Assembly (NCBI GenBank): GCA_965217265.1
Contig: CBDCHP010000012.1
Location: 62,001-126,000 of the forward strand
Length of the DNA stretch: 64,000 bases
DNA from: JAGRGG01 sp965217265
GTDB lineage: Bacteria; Pseudomonadota; Alphaproteobacteria; Geminicoccales; Geminicoccaceae
Reading direction: 5' to 3'
In this document: positions 49,885-58,517 of the stretch, in pieces
How the letters are laid out: the number at the start of each line of letters is the position of its first letter
Position numbering within the stretch: position 1 is the stretch's first letter
Made by a program: the position numbers and the translations under genes
The notes under the pieces: model-generated
What the model was told of the DNA's origin: nothing
Databases searched by the model: none
The model's input: only the letters and a program-made list of their open reading frames with translations

Positions 49885-50868
49885 CGCCGCCCGCGCGCCC
49901 TCCAGATCCTCGGCGTAGTGGCACGCCACCTGCCGCCCGCGCACCTCGCGTAAAGTCGGCACGCGCTTTGAGCAGTCCGGCCGGGCGTAGGCGCAGCGGC
50001 GATGGAAGGGGCAGCCGGGCGGCGGGTTCAAGGGCGAGGGCAGTTCGCCCTTCAAGGCGACCTTGGCGCCGCGCTCGGCCGGGTCGACCGCCGGGGTCGC
50101 CGCCATCAGCGCCTTGGTGTAGGGGTGCGCCGGGTCGGCGAAGACGGTCACGCCCTCGCCCGCCTCGACGACGCGGCCCAAGTACATCACCATGATGCGC
50201 TGGGCGAGGTGGCGCACGACCGAGAGGTCGTGGCTGATGAAGACGTAGGCGAGGCCGAACTCGTCTTGCAGGTCAAGAAGGAGGTTGATGACCTGGGCCT
50301 GGACCGAGATGTCGAGCGCCGAGACGGGCTCGTCGGCGATCACCACCTTGGGCTCCAGCATCAAGGCGCGCGCGACCGCGATGCGCTGGCGCTGCCCGCC
50401 GGAGAACATGTGCGGGTAGCGGACGTCGTGCTCGGGCCGCAGCCCCACCTTGGCCAGCATCGCCCGCACCCGCTCGCGGCGCTCGCCCGATCCGATCGAG
50501 GTGTTGATCGCCAAGGGCTCCCCTAAGATGTCGCCGACCTTCTGGCGCGGGTTCAACGAGCCGTAGGGGTCTTGGAAGATCATCTGGACGAAGGCGCGCA
50601 CGCGCTGGGGCTCGGCCGCCATCGCCTCGTAGGCGTCCTTGCCCTCGAAGTTGAGCGCGCCCGAGGTCGGCTTCTCGATCAGCGTCAGCATCCGCGCGAG
50701 CGTCGACTTGCCGCAGCCGCTCTCGCCGACGACGGCCAGCGTCTCGCCGGGATCGAGCGTGAAGCCGACCCCGTCGACCGCCTTCAAGGTCCTATCCTCG
50801 CCGAACATCCCGCCCTTGATCGGGTAGTGCTGCTTGAGGTCCTTCGCCTCGACCAGGGGCGCGCTCAT
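49882..50868 (-). CDS. dppF: Dipeptide ABC transporter ATP-binding protein DppF
   Basis: The 328-aa ATPase has Walker A (VVGESGCGKSTLARML), the signature FSGGQRQRIAVARAL, Walker B (PKVVIADEPVSALDIS) and the oligopeptide-transporter C-terminal domain with CPFHRRCAYARPDC, whose Cys cluster is typical of Dpp/Opp ATPases and may bind FeS. ATG overlaps the dppD stop by 4 nt. The stop lies at the end of R11. Confidence 0.94.
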   Translation of the reverse strand: MSAPLVEAKDLKQHYPIKGGMFGEDRTLKAVDGVGFTLDPGETLAVVGESGCGKSTLARMLTLIEKPTSGALNFEGKDAYEAMAAEPQRVRAFVQMIFQDPYGSLNPRQKVGDILGEPLAINTSIGSGERRERVRAMLAKVGLRPEHDVRYPHMFSGGQRQRIAVARALMLEPKVVIADEPVSALDISVQAQVINLLLDLQDEFGLAYVFISHDLSVVRHLAQRIMVMYLGRVVEAGEGVTVFADPAHPYTKALMAATPAVDPAERGAKVALKGELPSPLNPPPGCPFHRRCAYARPDCSKRVPTLREVRGRQVACHYAEDLEGARAA

Positions 50869-51860
50869 GCCGGCACCCGGGCGAGGCGTTCCTCGTTGCG
50901 CGGAAAGAAGCAGCGCGCCTTGAGGTCGGCGTTGCCGTGCAGCGGCGCGAACGGCGGGCGCTCGGCCCGGCAGCGCTCCCGCGCGTGGCGGCAGCGCGGG
51001 TTGAAGACGCAGGACGCGGGCCGGTCGTGCGCGCCGGGCACCACGCCCGGGATCGTCGGCAGCCGCGCCTTGCCCCGGCCGCGCTCGGGCAGCGCCTCCA
51101 AGAGCGCCTCGGTGTAGGGGTGGCGCGGGGCGGCGAACAGGTTCGCGGCGGGCTGCTCCTCGACCGGCTGGCCGGCGTACATGACGAGCACGCGCTCGGC
51201 GGTCTCGGCGACGACGGCCATGTCGTGCGTGATGAGGACGAGCGCCATGCCCTTGTCCCCCTGCAAGCGGCGCAGAAGGTCGAGGATCTGGGCTTGGATC
51301 GTGACGTCCAAGGCCGTCGTCGGCTCGTCGGCGATCAAGAGCCTCGGGTCGTTGGCGAGCGCCATCGCGATCATCACCCGCTGGCTCATGCCGCCGGAGA
51401 GCTGGTGCGGGAAGGTGCGCAGCCGCTCCTCGGGCGCGGGGATGCCGACCTCGCCCAGGAGTTCGACCGCGCGGCGGCGGCGCTCGGAGCGGCCCAAGTC
51501 CGTATGGTAGCGCAGCGCCTCGGTCAGTTGAAAGCCGACGGTGAAGCAGGGGTTCAACGACGACATCGGTTCTTGAAAGATCATCGCGATCTCGCGGCCG
51601 ACGATGCGCCGCCGCGCCCTGGCGGAGAGGCGGCGCAAGTCCTGCCCGTCGAACGCCATCCGCGTCGCCTCGATCTTGGCCAAGGGCGGCAACAGCCCCA
51701 TCACCGCCAGCATGGTGACGCTCTTGCCCGACCCCGACTCGCCGACGACGCCCAGGAACTCGCCGCCATCGAGGGTGAAGTCGACCCCCTCGACGGCGCG
51801 AAACGGGCCGGCGGCGGTCGGAAAGGTGACGGACAGGTTCTCGATCTCCAAGAGCGCCAT
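50865..51860 (-). CDS. dppD: Dipeptide ABC transporter ATP-binding protein DppD
   Basis: The 331-aa partner ATPase of DppF has Walker A (VVGESGSGKSVTMLAVMG), signature (QLSGGMSQRVMIAMAL), Walker B (PRLLIADEPTTALDVT) and the C-terminal oligopeptide domain (SCVFNPRCRHARERC). It overlaps dppF by 4 nt and follows dppC by 15 nt. Confidence 0.94.
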   Translation of the reverse strand: MALLEIENLSVTFPTAAGPFRAVEGVDFTLDGGEFLGVVGESGSGKSVTMLAVMGLLPPLAKIEATRMAFDGQDLRRLSARARRRIVGREIAMIFQEPMSSLNPCFTVGFQLTEALRYHTDLGRSERRRRAVELLGEVGIPAPEERLRTFPHQLSGGMSQRVMIAMALANDPRLLIADEPTTALDVTIQAQILDLLRRLQGDKGMALVLITHDMAVVAETAERVLVMYAGQPVEEQPAANLFAAPRHPYTEALLEALPERGRGKARLPTIPGVVPGAHDRPASCVFNPRCRHARERCRAERPPFAPLHGNADLKARCFFPRNEERLARVPA

Positions 51861-51875
51861 CGGCCTAGCTCCGCT

Positions 51876-52799
51876 TCAGCTTCGTTTGAGCCGGGGATCG
51901 AGCGCGTCGCGGAGCCCGTCGCCCATGAGGTTGATCGACAAGACGGTGACGAGGATCGCCAGCCCCGGCAGGGTCACGACCCACCAAGCCCGCAAGATGA
52001 ACTCCCTGGCCTCGGCCAGCATCGTGCCCCACTCCGGCGTCGGCGGCTGCGCGCCCATGCCAAGAAAGCCCAAGGCCGCGGCGTCGAGGACGGCGGTCGA
52101 GAAGCTGAGCGTCGCCTGGACGATCAGGGGCGGCATGCAGTTGGGGAGGACGGTGCGGAACATCAGCCGGCCGAGGCCGGCGCCGGCGATCCGGGACGCG
52201 GTGACGTAGTCCTTGGTCAGTTCGCTCATCGCCGAGGCGCGGGTGAGGCGCGTGAAGTGCGGGATGTAGGTGATCGCGACCGCGATCATCGCGTTCTCCA
52301 GGCCGGGGCCCAAGATCGCGACGATGACGAGCGCCATGAGGAGGGACGGCACCGCCAGGACCACGTCCATGACGCGCATGATCAGCGTTTCGGCCCAGCC
52401 CTTGGCGAAGGCGGCGGCGAGGCCGAGGAAGATGCCGACCGAGAGCGAGATGGTGATGACGATGCCGCCGATGGCGAGCGAGTAGCGGGCGCCGAAGATC
52501 AGCCTTGAGAGGATGTCGCGGCCGACGGCGTCGGTGCCGAGCGGGTAGGCCCACGACCCGCCCGCCTGCCACGCCGGCGGCTGGAGGATCGCGTCCCTGA
52601 ACTGTGCCGCCGGGCCGTAGGGCGCGATCAAGGGTGCCGCCAGCGCCACCAGGACGAGGAGGACGACGACGACGAGCCCGGCGACGGCGCCCTTGTTCTC
52701 GCTGAAATGGTGCCAGAGTTCGCGCGCCGGCGACGGCGGTGCGCGCACCACCTCGGGCTCGATCGCGGCCTCCTGGACCTCGGCCCGCTCAGCGCCCAT
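51876..52799 (-). CDS. dppC: Dipeptide ABC transporter permease DppC
   Basis: The 307-aa permease has an N-terminal soluble lead (about residues 1-33), then six helices. The sequence GTDAVGRDILSRLIFGARYSL is the DppC/OppC signature, and the EAA loop ASRIAGAGLGRLMFRTVLPN is present. It overlaps dppB by 11 nt. Confidence 0.94.
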   Translation of the reverse strand: MGAERAEVQEAAIEPEVVRAPPSPARELWHHFSENKGAVAGLVVVVLLVLVALAAPLIAPYGPAAQFRDAILQPPAWQAGGSWAYPLGTDAVGRDILSRLIFGARYSLAIGGIVITISLSVGIFLGLAAAFAKGWAETLIMRVMDVVLAVPSLLMALVIVAILGPGLENAMIAVAITYIPHFTRLTRASAMSELTKDYVTASRIAGAGLGRLMFRTVLPNCMPPLIVQATLSFSTAVLDAAALGFLGMGAQPPTPEWGTMLAEAREFILRAWWVVTLPGLAILVTVLSINLMGDGLRDALDPRLKRS

Positions 52800-53799
52800 G
52801 TCGTATCCTCGGATTGATGAGGCCGTAGAGCAGGTCGACGAAGAGGTTGACCGCCATGACGATGAGGGCGATCAGCAACAGCCCGCCCTGCACGGAAGGG
52901 TAGTCGCGGCGGAAGATCGAATCGACCAGCCACTTGCCGATGCCGGGCCAGGAGAAGATCGTCTCGGTCAAGATGGCGCCGGCAAACAGTGTGCCGACCA
53001 GGAGCCCGATCACGGTGATGACCGGGATCAGCGCGTTCCTGAGCGCGTGGACGCCGATCACCCGCCAGGGCGGCAGGCCCTTGGCGCGGGCGGTGCGGAC
53101 GTAGTCCTCGGAGAGCACTTCGAGCATGGCCGAGCGGGTCTGGCGGGCGATGACCGCGAACGGGATCGTGCCGACGGCGACGGCCGGCAGGATCAGGTGC
53201 GAGACGGCGCTGCCGAACGCGCCCTCCTGGCCCGAGAGCAGGCTGTCGATCAGCATGAAGCCGGTGACGGCGTCGAAGTAGTAGAGGAGCGAGATCCGGC
53301 CCGAGACCGGCGTCCAGCCGAGCCAGCCGGAGAAGACGATGATGAGAAGCAGGCCGAGCCAGAAGATCGGCATCGAGTAGCCGGTGAGCGAGACCGTCAT
53401 GATGCTGTGGTCGATGAACGAGCCGCGCTTGGTGGCGGCGATCACCCCGGCCGGCACGCCGAGGAGCACGGCGAACAAGATGGCGCACACGCCCAGTTCC
53501 ACCGTCGCCGGGAACAGGGTGAAGAATTCGCTCACCACCGGCCGCTTGGTGATCAGCGACTGGCCGAGGTCGCCTTGGAAAACGTTGCCGACATAGTAGA
53601 AATATTGCTGCCACAACGGCTTGTCGAGGCCGAGTTGGGCCTCGATCTGCGCCCGGCGCTCGGGGTCGACCGAGCGCTCGCCGGCCATGATCTGGATCGG
53701 GTCGCCCGGCAGCAGGTGGATGAAGACGAAGGCGACCAGCGTCAGCCCGATGAAGGTCGGGACGATGACGGCGAGGCGGCGGAGGATGAAGCGCAGCAT
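52789..53799 (-). CDS. dppB: Dipeptide ABC transporter permease DppB
   Basis: The 336-aa permease begins MLRFILRRLAVIVPTFIGLTLVAFVFIHLLPGDP, the standard DppB/OppB start. It carries the EAA-loop region RTARAKGLPPWRVIGVHALRN and ends LLYGLINPRIRHGR. It lies 46 nt after dppA, with a hairpin between. Confidence 0.94.
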   Translation of the reverse strand: MLRFILRRLAVIVPTFIGLTLVAFVFIHLLPGDPIQIMAGERSVDPERRAQIEAQLGLDKPLWQQYFYYVGNVFQGDLGQSLITKRPVVSEFFTLFPATVELGVCAILFAVLLGVPAGVIAATKRGSFIDHSIMTVSLTGYSMPIFWLGLLLIIVFSGWLGWTPVSGRISLLYYFDAVTGFMLIDSLLSGQEGAFGSAVSHLILPAVAVGTIPFAVIARQTRSAMLEVLSEDYVRTARAKGLPPWRVIGVHALRNALIPVITVIGLLVGTLFAGAILTETIFSWPGIGKWLVDSIFRRDYPSVQGGLLLIALIVMAVNLFVDLLYGLINPRIRHGR

Positions 53800-53816
53800 G
53801 GTTCGCGGCCCTCGCC

Positions 53817-53832
53817 GGGGGCCTTTGCCCCC
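53817..53832 (-). terminator. Intercistronic hairpin between dppA and dppB
   Basis: A perfect 6-bp stem GGGGGC/GCCCCC with a CTTT loop (plus strand) lies between the dppA stop and dppB start. As in the polyamine operon, it may reduce permease expression relative to the binding protein. Confidence 0.55.
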
Positions 53833-53845
53833 GACTTGTCTTCGA

Positions 53846-55435
53846 CTACTCCTCGATGTCGACGCCGTAGAAGACGTTGCCGCCGAACGGGTCGATCTTC
53901 CAGTTCTGCACCTCCGGGCGCAGCGGCTGGAAGACGACCGAGTGCGCGACAGTGAACCAGGGCGCTTCTTCTTTGAAGATCACCTGCGCTTGCTCGTACG
54001 ATTCGGCGCGCTCGTCCTCGTCGGTGAGCTGCTTGGCCTGCATGACGAGGTCGTCGAACGGCTTGTAGCACCAGCGGGCGCGGTTGGTGCCGTCCTCGGC
54101 GGCGTCGCAGCCGAGTAGCACGGCGAGGAAGTTATCCGGGTCGCCGTTGTCGCCGGTCCAGCCGAGCAGCACCGTGTCGTGCTCGCCGTTCTTGGTCCGC
54201 TCCAGGTACTCGCCCCACTCGTAGGTCACGATGTTGGCGTCGACGCCGACGTTCTTCAGGTCGGACTGGATCAGTTCGGCCATGCGCCGCGCGTTCGGGT
54301 TGTAGGGCCGCTGGACGGGCATGGCCCAGACGTCGAGCGAGAGGTTCTCGACCCCGGCGTCGCTCAGCATCTGCTTCGCCTTCTCGGGATCGTAGGGGTA
54401 GTCTTGGACCTCGTCGTTGTAGGACCAGATCGTCGGCGGGATCGGGTTCTTCGCCGCCGTGCCGGCACCCTGGTAGACCGCCTCGATGATCGCCTCCTTG
54501 TTGATCGCCATGTTGAGGGCCTGACGGACCTCCTTCTTGTCGAAGGGCTCTTTTTCCGTGTTGAAGGCCCAGTAGCCGACGTTGAGGCCTTCTTGTTGCA
54601 GGAGATTGACCGACTCGTCGTTCTTCATGCTCTCAAGGTCGGCCGGGTTCGGGTAGACCATGACGTGGCACTCGCCCGCCTTCAGCTTCTGGTAGCGCAC
54701 CGAGGCGTCGGGCGTGATGGCGAAGATCAGCGTGTCGATGGGTGCAGCACCCCGCCAGTAGTCCGGGTGGGCCTGATAGCGGATCACCGCGTCCTTTTGG
54801 TAGGCCTGGAACTGAAAGGGTCCCGTGCCGACCGGTTGCAGGTCGACCTGCTCGGGCGTGCCGGCCTCCATCATCTGGTCGGCGTACTCGGCCGACATGA
54901 TCGAGGCGAACGGCATGCCCAAGTTCGCGATCATCGGCGCTTCCGGCCGGTTGAGGGTGAACTTCACCGTCATGTCGTCGACCTTCTCGATCGACTCGAT
55001 GAGCGACGGCATGCTCATCGCCTGGAAGTACTCGTACGTGCCGCCCGAGACCGTGTGGTAGGGGTGCTCGGGGTCGAGCTGGCGCATGAAGCTGAAGATC
55101 ACGTCGTCGGCGTTGAACTCGCGCGACGGCGTGAAGAAGTCGGTCGTCTGCCATTTGACGCCGGGGCGCAGGTGGAAGGTGTATTCGAGCCCGTCGTCGG
55201 AGATGTCCCACGACTCGGCGAGGCCAGGCTCGATCTCGGTCGAGCCGCGCTCGAAGTTGACGAGCCCGTCGAAGACCTGCCGCGCCGAGGCGTCGAAGGT
55301 CGTGCCGGACGTGAACAGTTGCGGGTTGAAGCCCTCGGGGCTGCCCTCGGAACAGTAGACGAGGGTCTTGGCCTCGGCCCCCGTCGCGGCGAGCACGAGC
55401 GCGATTGCCGACGTCATGAACAGCGTGCGGGACAT
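53846..55435 (-). CDS. dppA: Dipeptide-binding protein DppA
   Basis: The 529-aa periplasmic binding protein has the signal MSRTLFMTSAIALVLAATGAEA. The mature part starts KTLVYCSEGSPEGFNPQLFT and continues in close parallel with E. coli DppA (PYHTVSGGTYEYFQAM, NARRMAELIQSDL, LLGWTGDNGDPDNF, WCYKPFDDLVMQA). It binds di/tripeptides, possibly also haem as in E. coli. It is first in dppABCDF. Confidence 0.95.
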   Translation of the reverse strand: MSRTLFMTSAIALVLAATGAEAKTLVYCSEGSPEGFNPQLFTSGTTFDASARQVFDGLVNFERGSTEIEPGLAESWDISDDGLEYTFHLRPGVKWQTTDFFTPSREFNADDVIFSFMRQLDPEHPYHTVSGGTYEYFQAMSMPSLIESIEKVDDMTVKFTLNRPEAPMIANLGMPFASIMSAEYADQMMEAGTPEQVDLQPVGTGPFQFQAYQKDAVIRYQAHPDYWRGAAPIDTLIFAITPDASVRYQKLKAGECHVMVYPNPADLESMKNDESVNLLQQEGLNVGYWAFNTEKEPFDKKEVRQALNMAINKEAIIEAVYQGAGTAAKNPIPPTIWSYNDEVQDYPYDPEKAKQMLSDAGVENLSLDVWAMPVQRPYNPNARRMAELIQSDLKNVGVDANIVTYEWGEYLERTKNGEHDTVLLGWTGDNGDPDNFLAVLLGCDAAEDGTNRARWCYKPFDDLVMQAKQLTDEDERAESYEQAQVIFKEEAPWFTVAHSVVFQPLRPEVQNWKIDPFGGNVFYGVDIEE

Positions 55436-55574
55436 TCTTGGTCCTCCCGATTTTGGTTCGCGGCGGCCCCGCCGCCCAGTTGCACCCAGGGTTAAGCCGC
55501 CGGCGCCGCGGCGACAAGGGCTTTCGTCGCCGCCCCCTGGCGCCCGTGCTTGCGGGTACGTATATGGCGGCAGC

Positions 55575-56957
55575 ATGAGCACCCCCTCTCCCGCCCCCCG
55601 CCGCGTCGCCAAGCCCGCCCCCAAGGTCGGCATGGTCAGCCTCGGCTGCCCGAAGGCCCTGGTCGACTCTGAGCGCATCCTCACCCGCCTGCGGGCCGAG
55701 GGCTATGCGATCGCCCCCGACTACGCCGGCGCCGAGGCCGTCGTCGTCAACACCTGCGGCTTTCTCGACAGCGCCAAGGCCGAGAGCCTGGAGGCGATCG
55801 AGGAGGCGATGGCCGAGAACGGCCGGGTGATCGTCACCGGCTGCATGGGCAAGGAGGCCGACGCCATCCGCCGGGCCTTCCCCGACGTGCTGGCGATCAC
55901 CGGGCCGCAGGCTTACGAGGACGTGCTGGGCGCCGTCCACGCGGCCGTGCCGCCCCTGCACGAGCCGTTCCTCGACTTGGTGCCGCCGGAGGGGGTCCGC
56001 CTCACCCCGCGCCACTACGCTTATCTAAAGATTTCCGAGGGCTGCAACCACAAGTGCAGCTTTTGCATCATCCCGTCCTTGCGCGGCCGCCTCGCCTCGC
56101 GCCCGGCGAGGAGCGTGGTCGCCGAGGCCGAGCGGCTGGTGAACGCCGGCGTCAAGGAACTGCTGGTCATCTCGCAGGACACCTCCGCCTACGGCGTCGA
56201 CCTCCGCCACGCCGCGTCCGCCTACAAGGGTAAGGAGGTGCGCGCCCACATCACCGACCTCGCCCGGGCGCTCGGCGAACTCGGTGCCTGGGTGCGGCTG
56301 CACTACGTCTACCCCTACCCGCACGTCGACGAGCTGATCCCGTTGATGGCCGAGGGGCTGATCCTGCCCTACCTCGACATCCCCTTCCAGCACGCGAGCC
56401 ATGACGTGCTGAAGGCGATGCGCCGCCCGGCGCACGCCGAGAAGGTGCTGAAACGCCTGGAACGCTGGCGCACGATCGCGCCCGACATCGCGATCCGCTC
56501 GACCTTCATCGTCGGCTTCCCCGGCGAGGGCGACGACGACTTCGAGGACCTGCTCGACTGGCTGGAGGAGGCCGACCTCGATCGCGTCGGCTGCTTTGCC
56601 TACGAGGACGTCGAGGGCGCCGGCGCCAACGACCTGCCCGGCCACGTCCCGGACGAGGTCAAGCGCGAGCGCCACCAACGCCTGATGGAGCACCAGCGCG
56701 ACATCTCGGCCCGCAAGCTCCAGCACCGGATCGGCGAGACGATGACCGTGCTCGTCGACGCCGTCGCCGAGACCGACGACGGCGAGACGGTGGCCCTCGG
56801 CCGCTCTTACGCCGACGCCCCCGAGATCGACGGCAAGGTGGTGGTGGGCGATCCGGAGGGGATCGAACCGGGGGATTTCGTGGAGGTGACGATCGAGGCG
56901 GCGGACGATCACGATTTGTATGGGTACATCAATCTTTCCGGTGAAATGACAGCATGA
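55575..56957 (+). CDS. rimO: Ribosomal protein S12 methylthiotransferase RimO
   Basis: The 460-aa radical SAM enzyme has an N-terminal UPF0004 domain (VGMVSLGCPKALVDSERIL, VVVNTCGFLDSAKAES, VTGCMGKEAD: three FeS Cys), radical SAM motif SEGCNHKCSFCIIPSLRGRL and a C-terminal TRAM domain. It adds a methylthio group to an Asp of ribosomal protein S12. The final codons overlap the start of the AT-rich DUF4145 gene (ATGA). Confidence 0.95.
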   Translation: MSTPSPAPRRVAKPAPKVGMVSLGCPKALVDSERILTRLRAEGYAIAPDYAGAEAVVVNTCGFLDSAKAESLEAIEEAMAENGRVIVTGCMGKEADAIRRAFPDVLAITGPQAYEDVLGAVHAAVPPLHEPFLDLVPPEGVRLTPRHYAYLKISEGCNHKCSFCIIPSLRGRLASRPARSVVAEAERLVNAGVKELLVISQDTSAYGVDLRHAASAYKGKEVRAHITDLARALGELGAWVRLHYVYPYPHVDELIPLMAEGLILPYLDIPFQHASHDVLKAMRRPAHAEKVLKRLERWRTIAPDIAIRSTFIVGFPGEGDDDFEDLLDWLEEADLDRVGCFAYEDVEGAGANDLPGHVPDEVKRERHQRLMEHQRDISARKLQHRIGETMTVLVDAVAETDDGETVALGRSYADAPEIDGKVVVGDPEGIEPGDFVEVTIEAADDHDLYGYINLSGEMTA

Positions 56958-57679
56958 GCGTCAATGGAACGTGGCAATGTCCATTTTGTCAAAGTTGGTC
57001 AATCATGAAAGATGCACATAGCATAACTTCTCACGATCTTGAAGACAATGGAAAACAACATCATAAATTGTATATTTCTTTATCTCATTGTCAAAATAGC
57101 CAATGCAAATTGTATACGGTTGAAGCTTTTCTTATAGAATATAATAGTCTTGACGATCTTTATCAAAATTCGAATGGTCAAATTGTTAAAAATTTCGACC
57201 TTATTCCTTCTTCTGCTGCAAAACCACAGCCTGATTACATACCCAAGCAAATTGTTGATGACTATAAAGAAGCTTGTGAAATTGCGCGATTGAGTCCGAA
57301 AGCATCCGCCACTTTAAGCAGGCGATGTTTACAAGGCATGATACGAGACTTCTTTGATATAGCCCACCGAACTCTCTATCAAGAAATTGATGCAATCAAA
57401 GACAGAATCGATCCTGATACATGGAAAGCAATAGATGCCGTCAGGAAAATGGGAAATATTGGCGCTCATATGGAAAGAGACGTAAATTTGATTATTGATG
57501 TTAGTCAGAACGAGGCCGAGATGATGATTCAAATCATCGAACAATTGTTCGATGATTGGTACATTCAGCGCCATAAACGGCAACAACGCCTACAGGCAAT
57601 CACAGACGCAGCTAATCATAAAGAAGATATAAGAAAACTAATCAAGACCAGTGAACCAAAACTTCTTTCTTCTGAGTAA
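56954..57679 (+). CDS. DUF4145 protein with zinc-ribbon start, AT-rich and foreign
   Basis: The 241-aa protein has Cys pairs near the N-terminus (CPFCQ and CQNSQC) that look like a zinc ribbon, and a helical DUF4145 domain with DYKEACEIARLSPKASATLS, RRCLQGMIRDFF and AVRKMGNIGAHMERDVN. DUF4145 is often found attached to restriction or other defence proteins; no role is known alone. The gene is strikingly AT-rich (many AAA, ATT, GAT codons) beside very GC-rich neighbours, so it was acquired. Its ATG overlaps the rimO stop, and its end is 11 bp from the relE stop. Confidence 0.85.
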   Translation: MSVNGTWQCPFCQSWSIMKDAHSITSHDLEDNGKQHHKLYISLSHCQNSQCKLYTVEAFLIEYNSLDDLYQNSNGQIVKNFDLIPSSAAKPQPDYIPKQIVDDYKEACEIARLSPKASATLSRRCLQGMIRDFFDIAHRTLYQEIDAIKDRIDPDTWKAIDAVRKMGNIGAHMERDVNLIIDVSQNEAEMMIQIIEQLFDDWYIQRHKRQQRLQAITDAANHKEDIRKLIKTSEPKLLSSE

Positions 57680-57690
57680 TAAATATTATC

Positions 57691-58020
57691 TTATTCCCCC
57701 CGCGTCAGCCGCCGTCCCAGCAGCGCCGCCACGTTTCGCCGCCCGTCGAACACGGCAAGCACGACCACCGTCGTGTCGGTAACCTCGTAGAGAACCCGCC
57801 AAGGCGCCTGCACCGCCTCCCGCACGTCGCCCTCGCCGCCACTTTCCAGTTCCGGCGGGACACGGCCCCGTCCCGGCAAGTCGGTCAAGCCGAGAATCAG
57901 CCGTTCGAGCCGGTCGAGAACCATGTCGGCACGGGCGACCGACTCGTGCCGGGCAATGTAGGCTTCGATGTCGAGGAGGTCTTTCTCGGCGGCTTCGGTG
58001 ACAACGACCTGCCGGCTCAT
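57691..58020 (-). CDS. RelE/ParE-family toxin
   Basis: The 109-aa protein has the RelE/ParE fold: VVTEAAEKDLLDIEAYIARHE at the N-terminus, LTDLPGRGRVPPEL, and WRVLYEVTDTTVVVLAVFDGRRN near the C-terminus. It would cleave mRNA at ribosomes or act on gyrase. ATG overlaps the antitoxin stop by 4 nt (ATGA), giving the classical antitoxin-toxin order. Confidence 0.87.
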   Translation of the reverse strand: MSRQVVVTEAAEKDLLDIEAYIARHESVARADMVLDRLERLILGLTDLPGRGRVPPELESGGEGDVREAVQAPWRVLYEVTDTTVVVLAVFDGRRNVAALLGRRLTRGE

Positions 58021-58307
58021 CCCTCGTTCTTGCGCCGTTCGGCGACGGTCTCGCGCACCCGCCGGAAGGCTTGTTCGGCCGGCAGCGTCCGCCCCTCGCG
58101 CAGGTCTTTTTCTCCCATGGCAACGATCTTCATCATCGCCAGCGTCTCTTGCATCCGCTCGTACTCGACGACGTCCATCAAGACCGCCTTGGCCTCGCCG
58201 TGGACGGTGATGACGTAGGGCTCGCCGCCGGCCGCCAGTTCGCGGACGATCTCCGGCGCGTGCGCCTTGAGGTAGCTGATCGGCTTGATCTGCCTCGACA
58301 GGCGCAT
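58017..58307 (-). CDS. Phd/YefM-family antitoxin
   Basis: The 96-aa protein begins RLSRQIKPISYLKAHAPEIV and continues YVITVHGEAKAVLMDVVEYERMQETLAMM, the Phd/YefM DNA-binding pattern; the C-terminal half should bind the toxin. It would repress its own promoter upstream of 58307, where a GGAGGTTTCCC ribosome-site region (minus strand) is visible. Element R12 lies 57 bp upstream. Confidence 0.88.
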   Translation of the reverse strand: MRLSRQIKPISYLKAHAPEIVRELAAGGEPYVITVHGEAKAVLMDVVEYERMQETLAMMKIVAMGEKDLREGRTLPAEQAFRRVRETVAERRKNEG

Positions 58308-58363
58308 GGGAAACCTCCGGCCGTGGTTTGGACCAGAAAATAGTTCTCGGAATGGTCTTTCGC

Positions 58364-58517
58364 AATACGCTTCGCGTGCGCTGCCGCGCGGGCTTTTTTC
58401 TTCTCTTTTTATCTTTTGTTCGAGATTTGCCCTCGGCGCCCCGACCAATCTCCTACGTTAACACTGGCAAAAACAAAGAGAAAAAAGCCCGCGCGGCGAG
58501 CGCACGCGAAGCGTTCA
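58364..58517. repeat. Dispersed inverted-repeat element, copy R12
   Basis: Complete 154-bp copy with left end ATACGCTTCGCGTGCGCTG and right end CGCACGCGAAGCGTTCA, whose TCA is the stop of the endonuclease-like gene. The core is type B with CTACGTTAACACTGGC. It separates two genes on the minus strand. Confidence 0.93.
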
